A stretch of 64,000 bases of DNA from Ruminococcus sp. zg-924 (GCF_024433635.1 NZ_WNJZ01000003.1:1-64000), one strand, 5' to 3'. Counted from the first letter of the stretch, positions 44,821 through 54,520 are shown. Notes: a model not told the origin generated them from the sequence alone. Numbers and translations are program-made.

Positions 44821-47532
44821 ATGCGAAACTCACTCAGAAAATTTGCAAGTATTGTGCTTGTAATTATGATGCTTGTAAGCTGTATTTGTGTTGGAACAGT
44901 TGCATCTTCTGCTGCAACAGGTGATACAATTTATTTCAAGAACACAAATAATTGGGCAAAGGTTAATTGCTATGCTTGGAACGATTATGGCAACAATGCC
45001 CAATGGCCGGGCGTTGCTATGAAAGACGAAGGCAACGGCTTGTGGAGCTACACGGCAGACAAGGATTATACCAAGGTTATCTTCAACAACGGATCAGATC
45101 AGACAGGTGACATGGATTGGCCGTCTGATATGACCTATAACTATTACGATGGCGCCTGGAAGAACGCTGCCGGCGAAACTGAACCCACTAAGCCAACTGA
45201 AACAAACCCAATGGGCAATATCTTTAACAGCGTTGGTATTATCGGCACTGTTAACGGTAAAGGCGGTTGGGACAGTGAAAGCTATGAGCTTACCTATGCC
45301 GACGGCATATGGAGTGTTCAGATTGAATTCACAGGCGGAAAAAATGATTTTAAAGCTCGTGCAAATGATAGTTGGGACATAAGCTTCGGCAAGGGCTCTG
45401 CTAACTTTACAGAGGTCTTAAACGGCACATACAAATTGTCTATTGCCGATAACGCTAAAAACGGTACAGCATTGACATATGAAAAGGTTGAAACATCGAC
45501 AGACCCGCAAACAGACCCACAGACAGATCCTACAGACCCAACAGACCCGACAGACCCTGTTGCGACATCAACATACTATTTAAGCCTTAAGAACTTCGGC
45601 GATAATGAAGGCTGGAAGGAGAGCTCTTCTCGTTATGCGGCATATTGCTTTGCAGGCATGGATAATGCATGGTATGATATGACATTGGTTGAGGGCGAAA
45701 CAGATGTTTATTCAGTAGCAGTTCCGCAGGATAAGAACTGGACAACCATCATCTTCTGCCGTATGAATCCTAACGCAAGCGAGAACAACTGGGATAATAA
45801 GTGGAACCAGACCGATGATTTGGTATTTGCAGATATACCTGAGGGCTGCGACCTTTATACATATGAGAATAAGATTGCTGATAACGTATGGGACAAAGCC
45901 GGCGGCACATGGAGCACTTATGGTGCGCAGCAGCAGACAGACCCACAGACAGACCCACAGACAGATCCACAGACAGATCCTCAGACAGACCCACAGACAG
46001 ATCCACAGACAGATCCACAGACAGATCCGCAGACAGATCCGCAGACAGATCCGCAGACAGATCCGCAGACAGATCCTGTAGAACCTTCAGGTAAAGTTGT
46101 TAAGTTTACAGACAACCAGGGCTGGGGAGAAACAGGCACAATTTATGCATACTTCTTCTCAGACAATCAGTCCGGCATCGGCGGAGCATGGCCCGGAATC
46201 GCAATGGGCAACCCCGAAGACAACGGTATGGGACAGAAGAATTACTCAGTAGATATTCCTAAAGGCGCAACAAAGGTAGTCTTCACAAACGGTACAGACC
46301 AGACAGAAGACATAACACTTGGCGGCTTTGAGGGATATTACACAGATGGAAAACGTGATGAAGAAAACAAACTTCTCGCATACGGCTGGGGCACAGACTC
46401 ACAGACAGACCCGCAGACAGATCCGCAGACAGACCCGCAGACAGACCCGCAGACAGACCCTCAGACAGACCCGCTGGGAGTGGAAATTAACGGAACAAAG
46501 TACAATAAGGGTGACATCGTTCAGATTACTGTAAGACATCAGAACGACACGCTTATCTCCGGTATTAAGGGCTTCATTAAGTATGACAGTGCTTTCCTTA
46601 AGCTTACGGAAGAATTTGAAACAAACGATGCAGCATTCTCAAAGAAGCTTTCTTCTGTTGGCTCTTACATGGTTAACAGAGAATATGTTGACGGAGTAGA
46701 GGGCGTTGGCATTGCATACTCATGTATGAGTGCAAACAATATAGACTTTAGAACAGAGGATGTTCTTGTAATTGCTCAGTTTGAGGTTATAGCAGAAAGC
46801 GGTTCAACATCTTTGACACACAAGATACTTGAAGAGTATGATTTTGACGCAAATGACATTTCGGGCGAAACAAGCTACACAGTAGCACTTGTACCGCAGC
46901 AGCCGACAGTTCCGACTTACTCGGTAAAAATTTCTAACGATTCAGACGCTTCAACCTATGAAATTGATACAACTGTTGAAGAGGGTGGATTTGCTGTTGC
47001 AAATGCAGTAAGCGTTGAAGGCAAGAAGTTTAAGAACTGGACTGTAAACGGCAGTGTTCGTTCAACAAGCAGAAGCTACGGCTTCCGTGTTTACTCAGAC
47101 GTTACAGTAGTTGCAAACTATGTTGACAACACAGAAGAAGTTACAGCGCAGCCGAGCATCTTTATTACTCAGAACTATTCTTTGCAAAGCGGAAGCAAGA
47201 ATTACGTTTGCTTCAGAGCTGAGCGTTCTGTTCCTGCCGGATATACAGTTGTAAAGCACGGTATCCTTTACGGTATCAGCGCAAGCACATTTGGCGACGG
47301 CAAGGCAGACGAGGCGCTCAAGTTCAGCGACGCTGAGGGCAATACACTTAAGAATAAGGTTTACAAGGCTCAGCCTTCATCAACAAGCCGCTACGGCACA
47401 ATGATGCTTAGATTCAATGTTGGCACACATACAACAAATAATGTTTATGCAAGAGGCTTCGTTGTTGTAAAGGACAGAGCCGGCAACACAAGCGTTATTT
47501 ACAGTGATGTTGTTTCAAGAACATATGCATAA
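44821..47532 (+). CDS. Secreted multi-module starch-binding protein with candidate cohesin (scaffoldin-like)
   Basis: 903 aa. Signal peptide 1-32. CBM26-like modules at about 36-120 and 423-525 (both with WPG and VxFxNGxDQT). A third carbohydrate-binding-like module spans about 248-365, and a SusE/F-like beta domain about 138-225. TDPQ linkers separate them (about 228-246, 372-420, 526-550). Residues about 551-695 look like a cohesin (KGDIVQITV, GIKGFIKYDSAFLKL, VLVIAQFEV). An InlB-type repeat (about 699-770) and a C-terminal beta domain follow. No sortase signal or membrane anchor is seen. It probably binds starch and docks dockerin proteins; the cohesin call is tentative. Confidence 0.8.
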   Translation: MRNSLRKFASIVLVIMMLVSCICVGTVASSAATGDTIYFKNTNNWAKVNCYAWNDYGNNAQWPGVAMKDEGNGLWSYTADKDYTKVIFNNGSDQTGDMDWPSDMTYNYYDGAWKNAAGETEPTKPTETNPMGNIFNSVGIIGTVNGKGGWDSESYELTYADGIWSVQIEFTGGKNDFKARANDSWDISFGKGSANFTEVLNGTYKLSIADNAKNGTALTYEKVETSTDPQTDPQTDPTDPTDPTDPVATSTYYLSLKNFGDNEGWKESSSRYAAYCFAGMDNAWYDMTLVEGETDVYSVAVPQDKNWTTIIFCRMNPNASENNWDNKWNQTDDLVFADIPEGCDLYTYENKIADNVWDKAGGTWSTYGAQQQTDPQTDPQTDPQTDPQTDPQTDPQTDPQTDPQTDPQTDPQTDPQTDPVEPSGKVVKFTDNQGWGETGTIYAYFFSDNQSGIGGAWPGIAMGNPEDNGMGQKNYSVDIPKGATKVVFTNGTDQTEDITLGGFEGYYTDGKRDEENKLLAYGWGTDSQTDPQTDPQTDPQTDPQTDPQTDPLGVEINGTKYNKGDIVQITVRHQNDTLISGIKGFIKYDSAFLKLTEEFETNDAAFSKKLSSVGSYMVNREYVDGVEGVGIAYSCMSANNIDFRTEDVLVIAQFEVIAESGSTSLTHKILEEYDFDANDISGETSYTVALVPQQPTVPTYSVKISNDSDASTYEIDTTVEEGGFAVANAVSVEGKKFKNWTVNGSVRSTSRSYGFRVYSDVTVVANYVDNTEEVTAQPSIFITQNYSLQSGSKNYVCFRAERSVPAGYTVVKHGILYGISASTFGDGKADEALKFSDAEGNTLKNKVYKAQPSSTSRYGTMMLRFNVGTHTTNNVYARGFVVVKDRAGNTSVIYSDVVSRTYA
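45934..46079 (+). repeat. Tandem 12-bp coding repeat (TDPQ linker)
   Basis: About twelve copies of a cagacagatccg-type unit encode TDPQ. Shorter tracts of the same unit lie at 45501-45557 and 46398-46469. They form flexible linkers and are candidates for length variation and recombination. Confidence 0.9.
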
Positions 47533-47550
47533 TAGTATGGAGGTATAAGA

Positions 47551-47706
47551 ATGATAACAAAAGACATTTACGAAGAAGCTCAGATGGATGTAGTTGTTTT
47601 TGACGCTGAGGATATTATCACAACAAGCGCATTATCAGGCGACGACATTCAGGACGATGGCAACTATGATGTTGACAGCACTCCGGCAGACAGCGAGTGG
47701 GACTAA
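47551..47706 (+). CDS. Small acidic peptide, candidate RiPP precursor
   Basis: 51 aa with 16 acidic residues, one Lys, no Arg and no Cys. The N-terminal part (IYEEAQMDVVVFDAEDIITTS) looks like a leader, and the rest is an Asp/Ser-rich tail ending in DSEWD. The ribosome site GGAGG is 7 bp upstream and the gene begins 18 bp after the scaffoldin-like stop. A terminator follows, then kinase, RRE and peptidase genes. Peptides with an FDxEDIITTS-like motif recur in Clostridia as I recall. Precursor status is inferred. Confidence 0.65.
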   Translation: MITKDIYEEAQMDVVVFDAEDIITTSALSGDDIQDDGNYDVDSTPADSEWD

Positions 47707-47732
47707 GCTTTATAAGAAATTAAATCAAAAGG

Positions 47733-47766
47733 CGGCAGGCGGTTTATCCGTCTGCCGTATTTTTTA
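47733..47766 (+). terminator. Terminator/attenuator between the peptide gene and its putative enzymes
   Basis: A 10-bp stem with one G-U (47733-47742 with 47748-47757) and a 5-base loop is followed by a T-rich run. It would leave the peptide mRNA more abundant than the downstream genes, a common RiPP arrangement. Confidence 0.8.
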
Positions 47767-47776
47767 GCAGGTGACT

Positions 47777-48508
47777 ATGATTACATATACATATAAAATT
47801 GCAGATAAAATAATCAGCATAAGTTCTTGTTACCCGGCGGTTCACAGTATGTGCAGGGACTATTTGTGCGATGATTCGCCTGATTTTTCGGTAACGTCCA
47901 CAAGTGCCGACATTGCCTTTGAACGTGAAAAATCAAACCGTGAAGCCGCCGTTGAGGGAAGAAAGGCGCAAAAATTTTCAGATGAATACCTTGAAACACT
48001 TGCACTTTACCGTAAAATAGCGGATAATATGGTGGAAAGCGATTGCATACTGTTTCACGCATCGGCAATTGCCGTTGACGGCGAGGCTTATATTTTTACA
48101 GCCAAAAGCGGAACGGGCAAATCTACCCATACGGCTCTTTGGCGCAAATACCTTGGCGAGCGAGCCGTTATGATAAACGACGATAAGCCGTTTATCCGCA
48201 TACAAGGCTCAGCTGCAACTGTTTACGGCACACCATGGAACGGCAAGCACCGCCTTGGCTGTAATATGTCTGCACGGCTTAAGGCTGTTTGCGTGTTAAC
48301 CAGAGCGCAGCAAAACAGTATTGAAAGAATTGATAAGCGCACTGCACTGCCGCTTTTAATTCAGCAGACTCACCGCCCGTGTGACCCGATAAAAACAGTG
48401 AAAGCATTAAAGCTTGCAGACCGACTTGCAGATTGCGTCGGGCTTTTCCGCCTTGGCTGTAATATGGACATACAGGCGGCTCAAATCGCATATAACGCAA
48501 TGAAATGA
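47777..48508 (+). CDS. HPr-kinase/PEPCK-fold-like kinase of a RiPP-type cassette
   Basis: 243 aa from the ATG at 47777 (AGGTGAC upstream; a GTG at 47771 is possible). P-loop AKSGTGKST (about 108-116), NDDKPFIR (about 133), then GTPWNGKHRLG. It lacks the rest of classical HprK. Related kinases in paeninodin-type lasso clusters phosphorylate a Ser of the precursor. The neighbouring peptide has several Ser/Thr near its end. Downstream genes overlap or nearly overlap it. Confidence 0.75.
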   Translation: MITYTYKIADKIISISSCYPAVHSMCRDYLCDDSPDFSVTSTSADIAFEREKSNREAAVEGRKAQKFSDEYLETLALYRKIADNMVESDCILFHASAIAVDGEAYIFTAKSGTGKSTHTALWRKYLGERAVMINDDKPFIRIQGSAATVYGTPWNGKHRLGCNMSARLKAVCVLTRAQQNSIERIDKRTALPLLIQQTHRPCDPIKTVKALKLADRLADCVGLFRLGCNMDIQAAQIAYNAMK

Positions 48509-48516
48509 GGAATAAT

Positions 48517-48786
48517 ATGAAGCTAAAGGAAAATTTTGTTACATACGATTCTGACGGCGAACAGATAATGGTGTCAACCGGCGGAGGGTTCAGCGGCATT
48601 GTCCGCAGCAACAAAACAGCCGCTTTTATAGTGGAGCAACTAAAAACCGAAACTACGCAGCAGCAGATTGTTAACGCTGTTCTTGCAAAATTTGAAGTTG
48701 CAGACAAAGCTGTGGTTGAAGCAGATGTTTCAAAAATTCTGCAAACTCTGAGGAAAATAGGTGCGCTTGATGAAAAGCACATTTGA
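48517..48786 (+). CDS. PqqD-like RiPP recognition element protein
   Basis: 89 aa from the ATG at 48517 (TGAGGAATAAT); an ATG at 48505 overlapping the kinase stop is the alternative. The pattern NFVTYDSDGEQIMVSTGG, SNKTAAFIVEQLK and a C-terminal helix ending LRKIGAL is that of PqqD-fold proteins, which bind leader peptides and bring them to modifying enzymes. Standalone, as in split RiPP systems. Confidence 0.8.
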   Translation: MKLKENFVTYDSDGEQIMVSTGGGFSGIVRSNKTAAFIVEQLKTETTQQQIVNAVLAKFEVADKAVVEADVSKILQTLRKIGALDEKHI

Positions 48787-49207
48787 ACAGGAGCTTGAAA
48801 AAAACGGCAAGCTTGTTTATACTAACGTAGGGTACAGCATGATGCCGCTTTTACGCCAGAAGCGTGATTTAATTATTATTGAAAAGCCAAACGGCAGATT
48901 AAAAAAATATGATGTACCGCTTTATAAGCGTCCAAATGGGCAGTATGTACTGCACAGGATACTCAAGGTGCGTGAAAATGATTACGTAATTTGCGGCGAC
49001 CATTGTACCCGACGTGAATACGGAGTAACAGACGAGCAGATAATCGGTGTGCTGACTGCATTTGTGCGCAACGGTAAAACTTACAGCGTAAGCCATAAGG
49101 GTTACAGGGCGTATGTCCACCTGTGGTGCGATTTCTTTTATATCCGTGTGTCTGTTTTACGGGCAAAGGCGGCGGCAAGGCGACTGTTTAAGCGCAGAAA
49201 GCCTTGA
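48770..49207 (+). CDS. S24/S26-like serine peptidase of the cassette
   Basis: 145 aa from the ATG at 48770, overlapping the PqqD gene by 17 bp. GYSMMPLL (Ser about 23) and YVLHRILKV (His about 62), then CGDH, match a Ser/His signal-peptidase-like core. No clear membrane anchor; the C-terminus is basic (RRLFKRRKP). It may remove the leader of the acidic peptide. The substrate is inferred from context. Confidence 0.75.
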   Translation: MKSTFEQELEKNGKLVYTNVGYSMMPLLRQKRDLIIIEKPNGRLKKYDVPLYKRPNGQYVLHRILKVRENDYVICGDHCTRREYGVTDEQIIGVLTAFVRNGKTYSVSHKGYRAYVHLWCDFFYIRVSVLRAKAAARRLFKRRKP

Positions 49208-49265
49208 TTTTACCGTAAGCTTTGAGCATAAATTATATTGTATTGTCAAAGGAAGGAATTAAACT

Positions 49266-50870
49266 ATGATAACTGTAACTGATGTCAGCCTGAACTTCAG
49301 CGGACAGCCGCTGTTTACGGACGTAAACCTCAAATTCACGCCGGGCAACTGCTACGGCATTATCGGTGCTAACGGTGCCGGAAAATCAACCTTTTTAAAG
49401 CTTCTTTCAGGCGAGCTGGAAACCTCAAAGGGCGAAATTACAATACCGGAAAACGTAAGAATGTCTGTGCTTAAGCAGGACCACTTTGCGTTCGACTCCT
49501 ACACCGTTCTTGACACCGTAATATACGGCAACAAAAAGCTTTACGATATTATGAAGGAGAAGGACGAAATCTACGCTAAGCCGGATTTCAGCGACGAGGA
49601 CGGACTGCGTGCCTCTGAGCTTGAAGCTGAATTTGCAGAGCTTGACGGCTGGGAGGCTGAAAGCGACGCTTCAAAGCTTATTCAGGGTCTTGGCCTTGAC
49701 GAAAGCCTGCTCTATTCTCTGATGAGCTCACTCACAGGTAATGAAAAGGTAAAGGTTTTGCTTGCACAGGCTCTTTTCGGCAACCCTGATATTATATTGC
49801 TTGACGAGCCGACCAACAACCTTGACGTTATGGCGATAAACTGGCTTGAAGATTTCCTGCTTGACTATGTGGGAACGGTTATTGTCGTAAGCCATGACCG
49901 ACACTTTCTGAACACCGTCTGCACACATATTGTTGACGTTGACTACACAAAGATTAAAATGTATGTCGGCAACTATGAATTCTGGTACGAGTCAAGCCAG
50001 ATGATGCAGGCTATGATGAAACAGCAGAATAAAAAGGCAGAGGAGAAAATCAAGGAGCTGCAAAGCTTTATTCAGCGTTTCTCGGCTAACAAGTCAAAAT
50101 CAAAGCAGGCTACATCAAGAAAGAAGCTTCTTGAAAAGCTGACTGTTGAGGAAATGCCGGCTTCAAGCCGTCGCTATCCGTTTGTAGGCTTTAATCAGGA
50201 CAGAGAGGTCGGCAAGGAGATTCTGACGGTTGAGGGTCTTACAAAAACAGTGGACGGCGTTAAGGTGCTTGACAACGTATCGTTCAGGGTTGAAAGAGGC
50301 AACAAGATTGCATTTTTGAGTGATAACGAAATTGCAATAACAACGCTGTTTGAAATACTTATGGGCAACTTAGAGCCTGACGAGGGAACGTTTAAATGGG
50401 GGGTAAGCACCAGCCAGTCATACTTCCCGCTTGACAACACATCATACTTTGATGGCTGTGACAAGAGTATTCTTGAGTGGCTCGGCGACTACAATGAAAG
50501 CAACGACAGAACAGAAACCTACTTAAGAGGCTTCCTTGGCAGAATGTTGTTCTCAGGCGAGGACGTGTTCAAGCCTGTTAAGGTTTTGTCCGGCGGCGAA
50601 AAGGTAAGGTGTATGCTTGCAAGAATGATGATGTTCGGCTCTAATGTTTTGGTGCTTGACCAGCCGACAAACCACCTTGACCTTGAGTCAATCACAGCCG
50701 TAAACAACGGCCTTACAAACTTCAAGGGAATTGTTCTGTTCTCCTCACACGACCACGAGTTTATCTCAACGGTCGCAAACAGAATCATATTCATCAAGCC
50801 GCAGGGTATACAGGATATAACCCAGAGCTATGACGAGTACCTTGAACAGAATAAGCTGACAAGAAAGTAA
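49266..50870 (+). CDS. ABC-F family ATPase (YkpA/YbiT-like)
   Basis: 534 aa with two nucleotide-binding domains joined by a basic helical linker (about 240-310) and no membrane part. The first domain has GANGAGKST and LLDEPTNNLD. The second has a degraded Walker A (SDNEIAITTLF, no Lys) and LDQPTNHLD with Gln in place of the catalytic Glu, but keeps LSGGEKVR. ABC-F proteins act on ribosomes in translation or antibiotic protection. Transcribed alone. Confidence 0.88.
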   Translation: MITVTDVSLNFSGQPLFTDVNLKFTPGNCYGIIGANGAGKSTFLKLLSGELETSKGEITIPENVRMSVLKQDHFAFDSYTVLDTVIYGNKKLYDIMKEKDEIYAKPDFSDEDGLRASELEAEFAELDGWEAESDASKLIQGLGLDESLLYSLMSSLTGNEKVKVLLAQALFGNPDIILLDEPTNNLDVMAINWLEDFLLDYVGTVIVVSHDRHFLNTVCTHIVDVDYTKIKMYVGNYEFWYESSQMMQAMMKQQNKKAEEKIKELQSFIQRFSANKSKSKQATSRKKLLEKLTVEEMPASSRRYPFVGFNQDREVGKEILTVEGLTKTVDGVKVLDNVSFRVERGNKIAFLSDNEIAITTLFEILMGNLEPDEGTFKWGVSTSQSYFPLDNTSYFDGCDKSILEWLGDYNESNDRTETYLRGFLGRMLFSGEDVFKPVKVLSGGEKVRCMLARMMMFGSNVLVLDQPTNHLDLESITAVNNGLTNFKGIVLFSSHDHEFISTVANRIIFIKPQGIQDITQSYDEYLEQNKLTRK

Positions 50871-50953
50871 GCTTAGCCCTTAACCGAAACACATAACAAT
50901 TTGTACTCGGTGACGTTAAGCTTTAACCATTTTCTGACTCAGATTGATAAATA

Positions 50954-50995
50954 TTAACAATTCCGTAAAAATTATTTACCTCAGAATGGTATAAT
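50954..50995 (+). promoter_or_regulatory. Promoter with shared 16-bp upstream element (copy 1)
   Basis: TTAACAATTCCGTAAA (50954-50969) lies exactly 30 bp (from TTAACA) before a TATAAT at 50990-50995; no good -35 hexamer is present. The same element and spacing occur before the cyclophilin gene. Confidence 0.55.
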
Positions 50996-51031
50996 TTTAT
51001 TATGAATACACATTGAAAATGAGGGATAGTT

Positions 51032-51736
51032 ATGTCGGCGCTTGTTAAATTTGAGGACGTAAAGAAAACATATAAAATGGGTGAGGTCGAGATTAACGCT
51101 CTTGACGGCGTGAGCTTTGAGATAAACGAGGGTGAATTTGCAGTTGTTGTCGGTTCAAGCGGAGCGGGCAAAACAACGGTGCTGAATATACTCGGCGGTA
51201 TGGACAGCGCAAGCAGCGGCACTGTTACGGTTGATGGGCAAAATATAACTTCTCTTAAAAACAAAGAGCTTATCGCTTACCGCCGATTTGATATAGGCTT
51301 TGTTTTCCAGTTTTATAACCTTGTTCCTAACCTTACCGCCAAGGAAAATGTTGAGCTTGCCGCACAGATTTGCAAAGACCCAATGGACGCATTGGCGGCG
51401 CTTGAAAGCGTAGGCTTAAGCGACAGGGTTAACAACTTTCCTGCCCAGCTTTCAGGCGGCGAACAGCAGAGAGTGTCAATAGCCAGGGCGCTTGCAAAGC
51501 GGCCAAAGCTTCTTTTGTGCGACGAGCCGACCGGTGCGCTTGACTACAATACCGGCAAAACGATATTGAAGCTTTTGCAGGATAAATGCCGAAGCGACGG
51601 TATGACTGTTGTGCTTATCACCCATAACTCGGCTATAACGCCTATGGCAGACAGGGTTATAAAAATGAAAAGCGGCAAAATAACGAGCAATGAAATTAAT
51701 CAAAGTCCGATTTCGGTTGAGAACATTGAATGGTAA
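51032..51736 (+). CDS. ABC transporter ATP-binding protein (MacB/LolD type)
   Basis: 234 aa. [31 protein letters not shown] and [11 protein letters not shown] are complete. It pairs with the FtsX-type permease 12 bp downstream. Such exporters handle lipids, peptides or antibiotics, or act mechanically at the envelope. Confidence 0.93.
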   Translation: MSALVKFEDVKKTYKMGEVEINALDGVSFEINEGEFAVVVGSSGAGKTTVLNILGGMDSASSGTVTVDGQNITSLKNKELIAYRRFDIGFVFQFYNLVPNLTAKENVELAAQICKDPMDALAALESVGLSDRVNNFPAQLSGGEQQRVSIARALAKRPKLLLCDEPTGALDYNTGKTILKLLQDKCRSDGMTVVLITHNSAITPMADRVIKMKSGKITSNEINQSPISVENIEW

Positions 51737-51748
51737 TTCTCGATAGGG

Positions 51749-54520
51749 GTGGTTAATTTGAAAGGCTCAGTTTTTAAAAATATCATACGGGAAATATGGG
51801 ACACCAAGGCTCGGTTTCTTTCTATTTTAGCGATAATCGGGCTTGGCGCCGGCTTTTTTGTCGGCGTTAAGGCGGCAGGTCCGTCAATGGTAAATACCCT
51901 TGTCAATTATGTCGATGAACAGAATATGATGGACATTCGCCTTGTGTCAAGCGTTGGCTTTGACGATGACGATGTTTCTGAGATAGCTAAAACTCAGGGA
52001 GTTGCCGAGGTTCAGGCGGGTTATTTCACCGACGCTGTTATGAGTGACCAAAGCAAAAAAAGCGTTGTCAGGCTTCACAGCTTGGGCGAGGACGATAAAA
52101 TGAATGTTCCTTTGCTGGTTGAGGGCAGGTTGCCGCAGCGCTCAGGCGAGATTGTGGTGGAAGAGGCGTCCTACGCCAATCCGATTGAGATAGGCTCAAA
52201 GATAACGCTTGAAAGTACCATTATGTCACGGACAAGCGGCAAGGAAGAGGAAATACCCCTTGAATGTAATGAATTTACCGTTGTGGGAAAGGTGAAGTCG
52301 CCGCTTTACATTTCTTTCCAGAAGGGAAAGACAACGGTTGGCAACGGCACAATTTCCTACTATATGCTGATACTGCCGCAGGATTTCACAAGTGAACGCT
52401 ACACCGAGCTGTATCTTGTGTCGGACTGCACAAAAAACGGCGTATACCCTTACAGCGATGAATATAATAACGAGATTGCCGAACTAAAGAAACGGCTTGA
52501 AACTGTATGTGATGAACGCCTTAAGGTGTTTGACAAAAATGAAATTGAGCCGAAACGTCAGGAGCTTGCCGACGGAAAAGACGACCTCATAAAGGCAGAA
52601 AAAGATGCAAACGACGAGTTTGCAACAGCTTATAATAATATAAACTCTTCACAAACGCAGTTTGAAAAGCTTGTAGTGCCAAGCGGAAACAAAGCTATGA
52701 TAGCAAGAAGTAAATCACAGCTTGACGCTGCACGAAAGCAATTTCAGAGCAATCAAATAAAGGCGGATCATAAATTTGCACAGGAAAAGAAAAAGCTGTT
52801 TGACGCACAAAAGGAGCTTGAGCAGTTTGACGATTTGAAATCGGTTGTAACAACAAGAGATGACAGTCCTGGCTACTCTGAATTTCAGGACAACGCAGGC
52901 CGAGTTGAGGCAGTTGCAACAGTGTTTCCGGTTTTCTTTGTGCTTGTTGCAATTCTTGTGTGCGTTACAACAATGACAAGAATGGTTGAGGAGCGCAGAA
53001 CGGAAATAGGCACGTTCAAGGCTCTGGGCTACTCAAACGGCACGATAATCTCAAAGTATGTTATCTACTCAACCACAGCAGGCGTAATAGGTTGTGCAGT
53101 TGGCTGTGCAGTTGGCTGTGCCACACTGCCGAGAATTATATTTAACGCCTACGCTATGATGTACCAGATAAAGGCTATGGACGAGGTTACGCCCTGGGAA
53201 TGTATAATCGGCGGCTTTATTGTTGCCATTATATGTACGGCAATTGTTTCGTGGTTTACCTGCCGCAGTGAGCTTAAGCGCTCTCCGGCAAGTCTTATGC
53301 GTCCAAAAGCTCCAAAGGCAGGCAAGCGCAACCTGCTGGAGAGAATAGGCTTTATCTGGAATAAAATGAAGTTTACCTCAAAGGTTACAGCGAGAAACCT
53401 GTTCCGCTACAAGGCGAGATTTTTTATGACAGTAATCGGCGTTGCAGGCTGTACTGCGCTTATTGTGGCGGCATTCGGCTTGAAGGACGCAATCGGCAGT
53501 ATCGTCGATAAGCAATTCGGAGAGATAAACAGCTATAATCTGAGTATAGTATTTTCTGACAGTAAAACAGTTGACGACGCTGACAGCTTTGTTGAAAGCC
53601 TGACAGACCGGTACAATCTTGAAAGCTCAATGCCGGTGTATCAGAATGAAATTACGGTGTATGATAATAAAAGTGATAGTACCTACGGTGACACATACCT
53701 TATTGTTCCGTCAAGACCGTCGGAGCTTCGCAGTATAATAGATTTGCACAGCAGGCAGACGGGCGAGAAAATTGAGCTTGATGACGGCGGCTGTGTTATG
53801 AGTGAGAAGCTTGCCGATAATATGGGTCTTGCAGTTGGCGACGAATTCAAAATAAAGGACGTCAATGATGATATAATTACACTAAGGCTTTCTGCAATAT
53901 GCGAAAACTATCTTTACAGTTACGTATATATCACGCCTAACTATTATAACGAGTGCTTCGGTAAAGACGTTGAGTACAATATGGTAGACACGCACTTTAA
54001 CTATGAAACCGAGCAACAGCGTGACGCCCTTGCGAATACTCTGCTTGAGGATAAGGAGATTGTTGCGGTAAACTACACCGAATCCGGCGTTGACAATTTC
54101 CGCAAGATGCTCAGCACTCTGAATATGGTTGTCTATGTTATGATAGTCAGCGCAGGTGCTCTTGCGTTTGTTGTGCTTTACAATCTTACGAATATCAACA
54201 TAGCCGAAAGAGCAAGAGAGATTGCAACAATAAAGGTGTTGGGCTTTTACAACCGAGAGGTCGGCGGATATATTTACCGTGAAAACGTAATCCTCACCAT
54301 CTTAGGCGCATTAGCCGGACTGGTGCTTGGAATATTCCTGACAGGATTTATAGTCCGGACGGTTGAGGTTGATATTGTAATGTTCGGCAGAGAAATAATG
54401 CCGCAGAGCTTTTTGTATGCTCTTGGCCTTACGTTCCTCTTTGCAATTATAGTAAACTTCTTTATGTACTTTAAAATGAAGAATATTGATATGGTAGAGT
54501 CACTTAAGTCAATTGAATAG
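51749..54520 (+). CDS. FtsX-like ABC transporter permease
   Basis: 923 aa, starting at GTG 51749 or TTG 51758 after GATAGGGGTGG. One N-terminal membrane segment, a large external domain with a coiled-coil stretch (about 250-350), three membrane helices (about 390-510), a second helix at about 560, another external domain and three C-terminal helices: the duplicated MacB/FtsX layout. Partner of the preceding ATPase. Substrate not evident. Confidence 0.88.
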   Translation: MVNLKGSVFKNIIREIWDTKARFLSILAIIGLGAGFFVGVKAAGPSMVNTLVNYVDEQNMMDIRLVSSVGFDDDDVSEIAKTQGVAEVQAGYFTDAVMSDQSKKSVVRLHSLGEDDKMNVPLLVEGRLPQRSGEIVVEEASYANPIEIGSKITLESTIMSRTSGKEEEIPLECNEFTVVGKVKSPLYISFQKGKTTVGNGTISYYMLILPQDFTSERYTELYLVSDCTKNGVYPYSDEYNNEIAELKKRLETVCDERLKVFDKNEIEPKRQELADGKDDLIKAEKDANDEFATAYNNINSSQTQFEKLVVPSGNKAMIARSKSQLDAARKQFQSNQIKADHKFAQEKKKLFDAQKELEQFDDLKSVVTTRDDSPGYSEFQDNAGRVEAVATVFPVFFVLVAILVCVTTMTRMVEERRTEIGTFKALGYSNGTIISKYVIYSTTAGVIGCAVGCAVGCATLPRIIFNAYAMMYQIKAMDEVTPWECIIGGFIVAIICTAIVSWFTCRSELKRSPASLMRPKAPKAGKRNLLERIGFIWNKMKFTSKVTARNLFRYKARFFMTVIGVAGCTALIVAAFGLKDAIGSIVDKQFGEINSYNLSIVFSDSKTVDDADSFVESLTDRYNLESSMPVYQNEITVYDNKSDSTYGDTYLIVPSRPSELRSIIDLHSRQTGEKIELDDGGCVMSEKLADNMGLAVGDEFKIKDVNDDIITLRLSAICENYLYSYVYITPNYYNECFGKDVEYNMVDTHFNYETEQQRDALANTLLEDKEIVAVNYTESGVDNFRKMLSTLNMVVYVMIVSAGALAFVVLYNLTNINIAERAREIATIKVLGFYNREVGGYIYRENVILTILGALAGLVLGIFLTGFIVRTVEVDIVMFGREIMPQSFLYALGLTFLFAIIVNFFMYFKMKNIDMVESLKSIE

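Noticed and set aside
45934-46079. Regular short repeats that might suggest a CRISPR array
   Set aside because: They are back-to-back 12-bp units in frame, encoding a TDPQ linker, with no spacers and no cas genes nearby.
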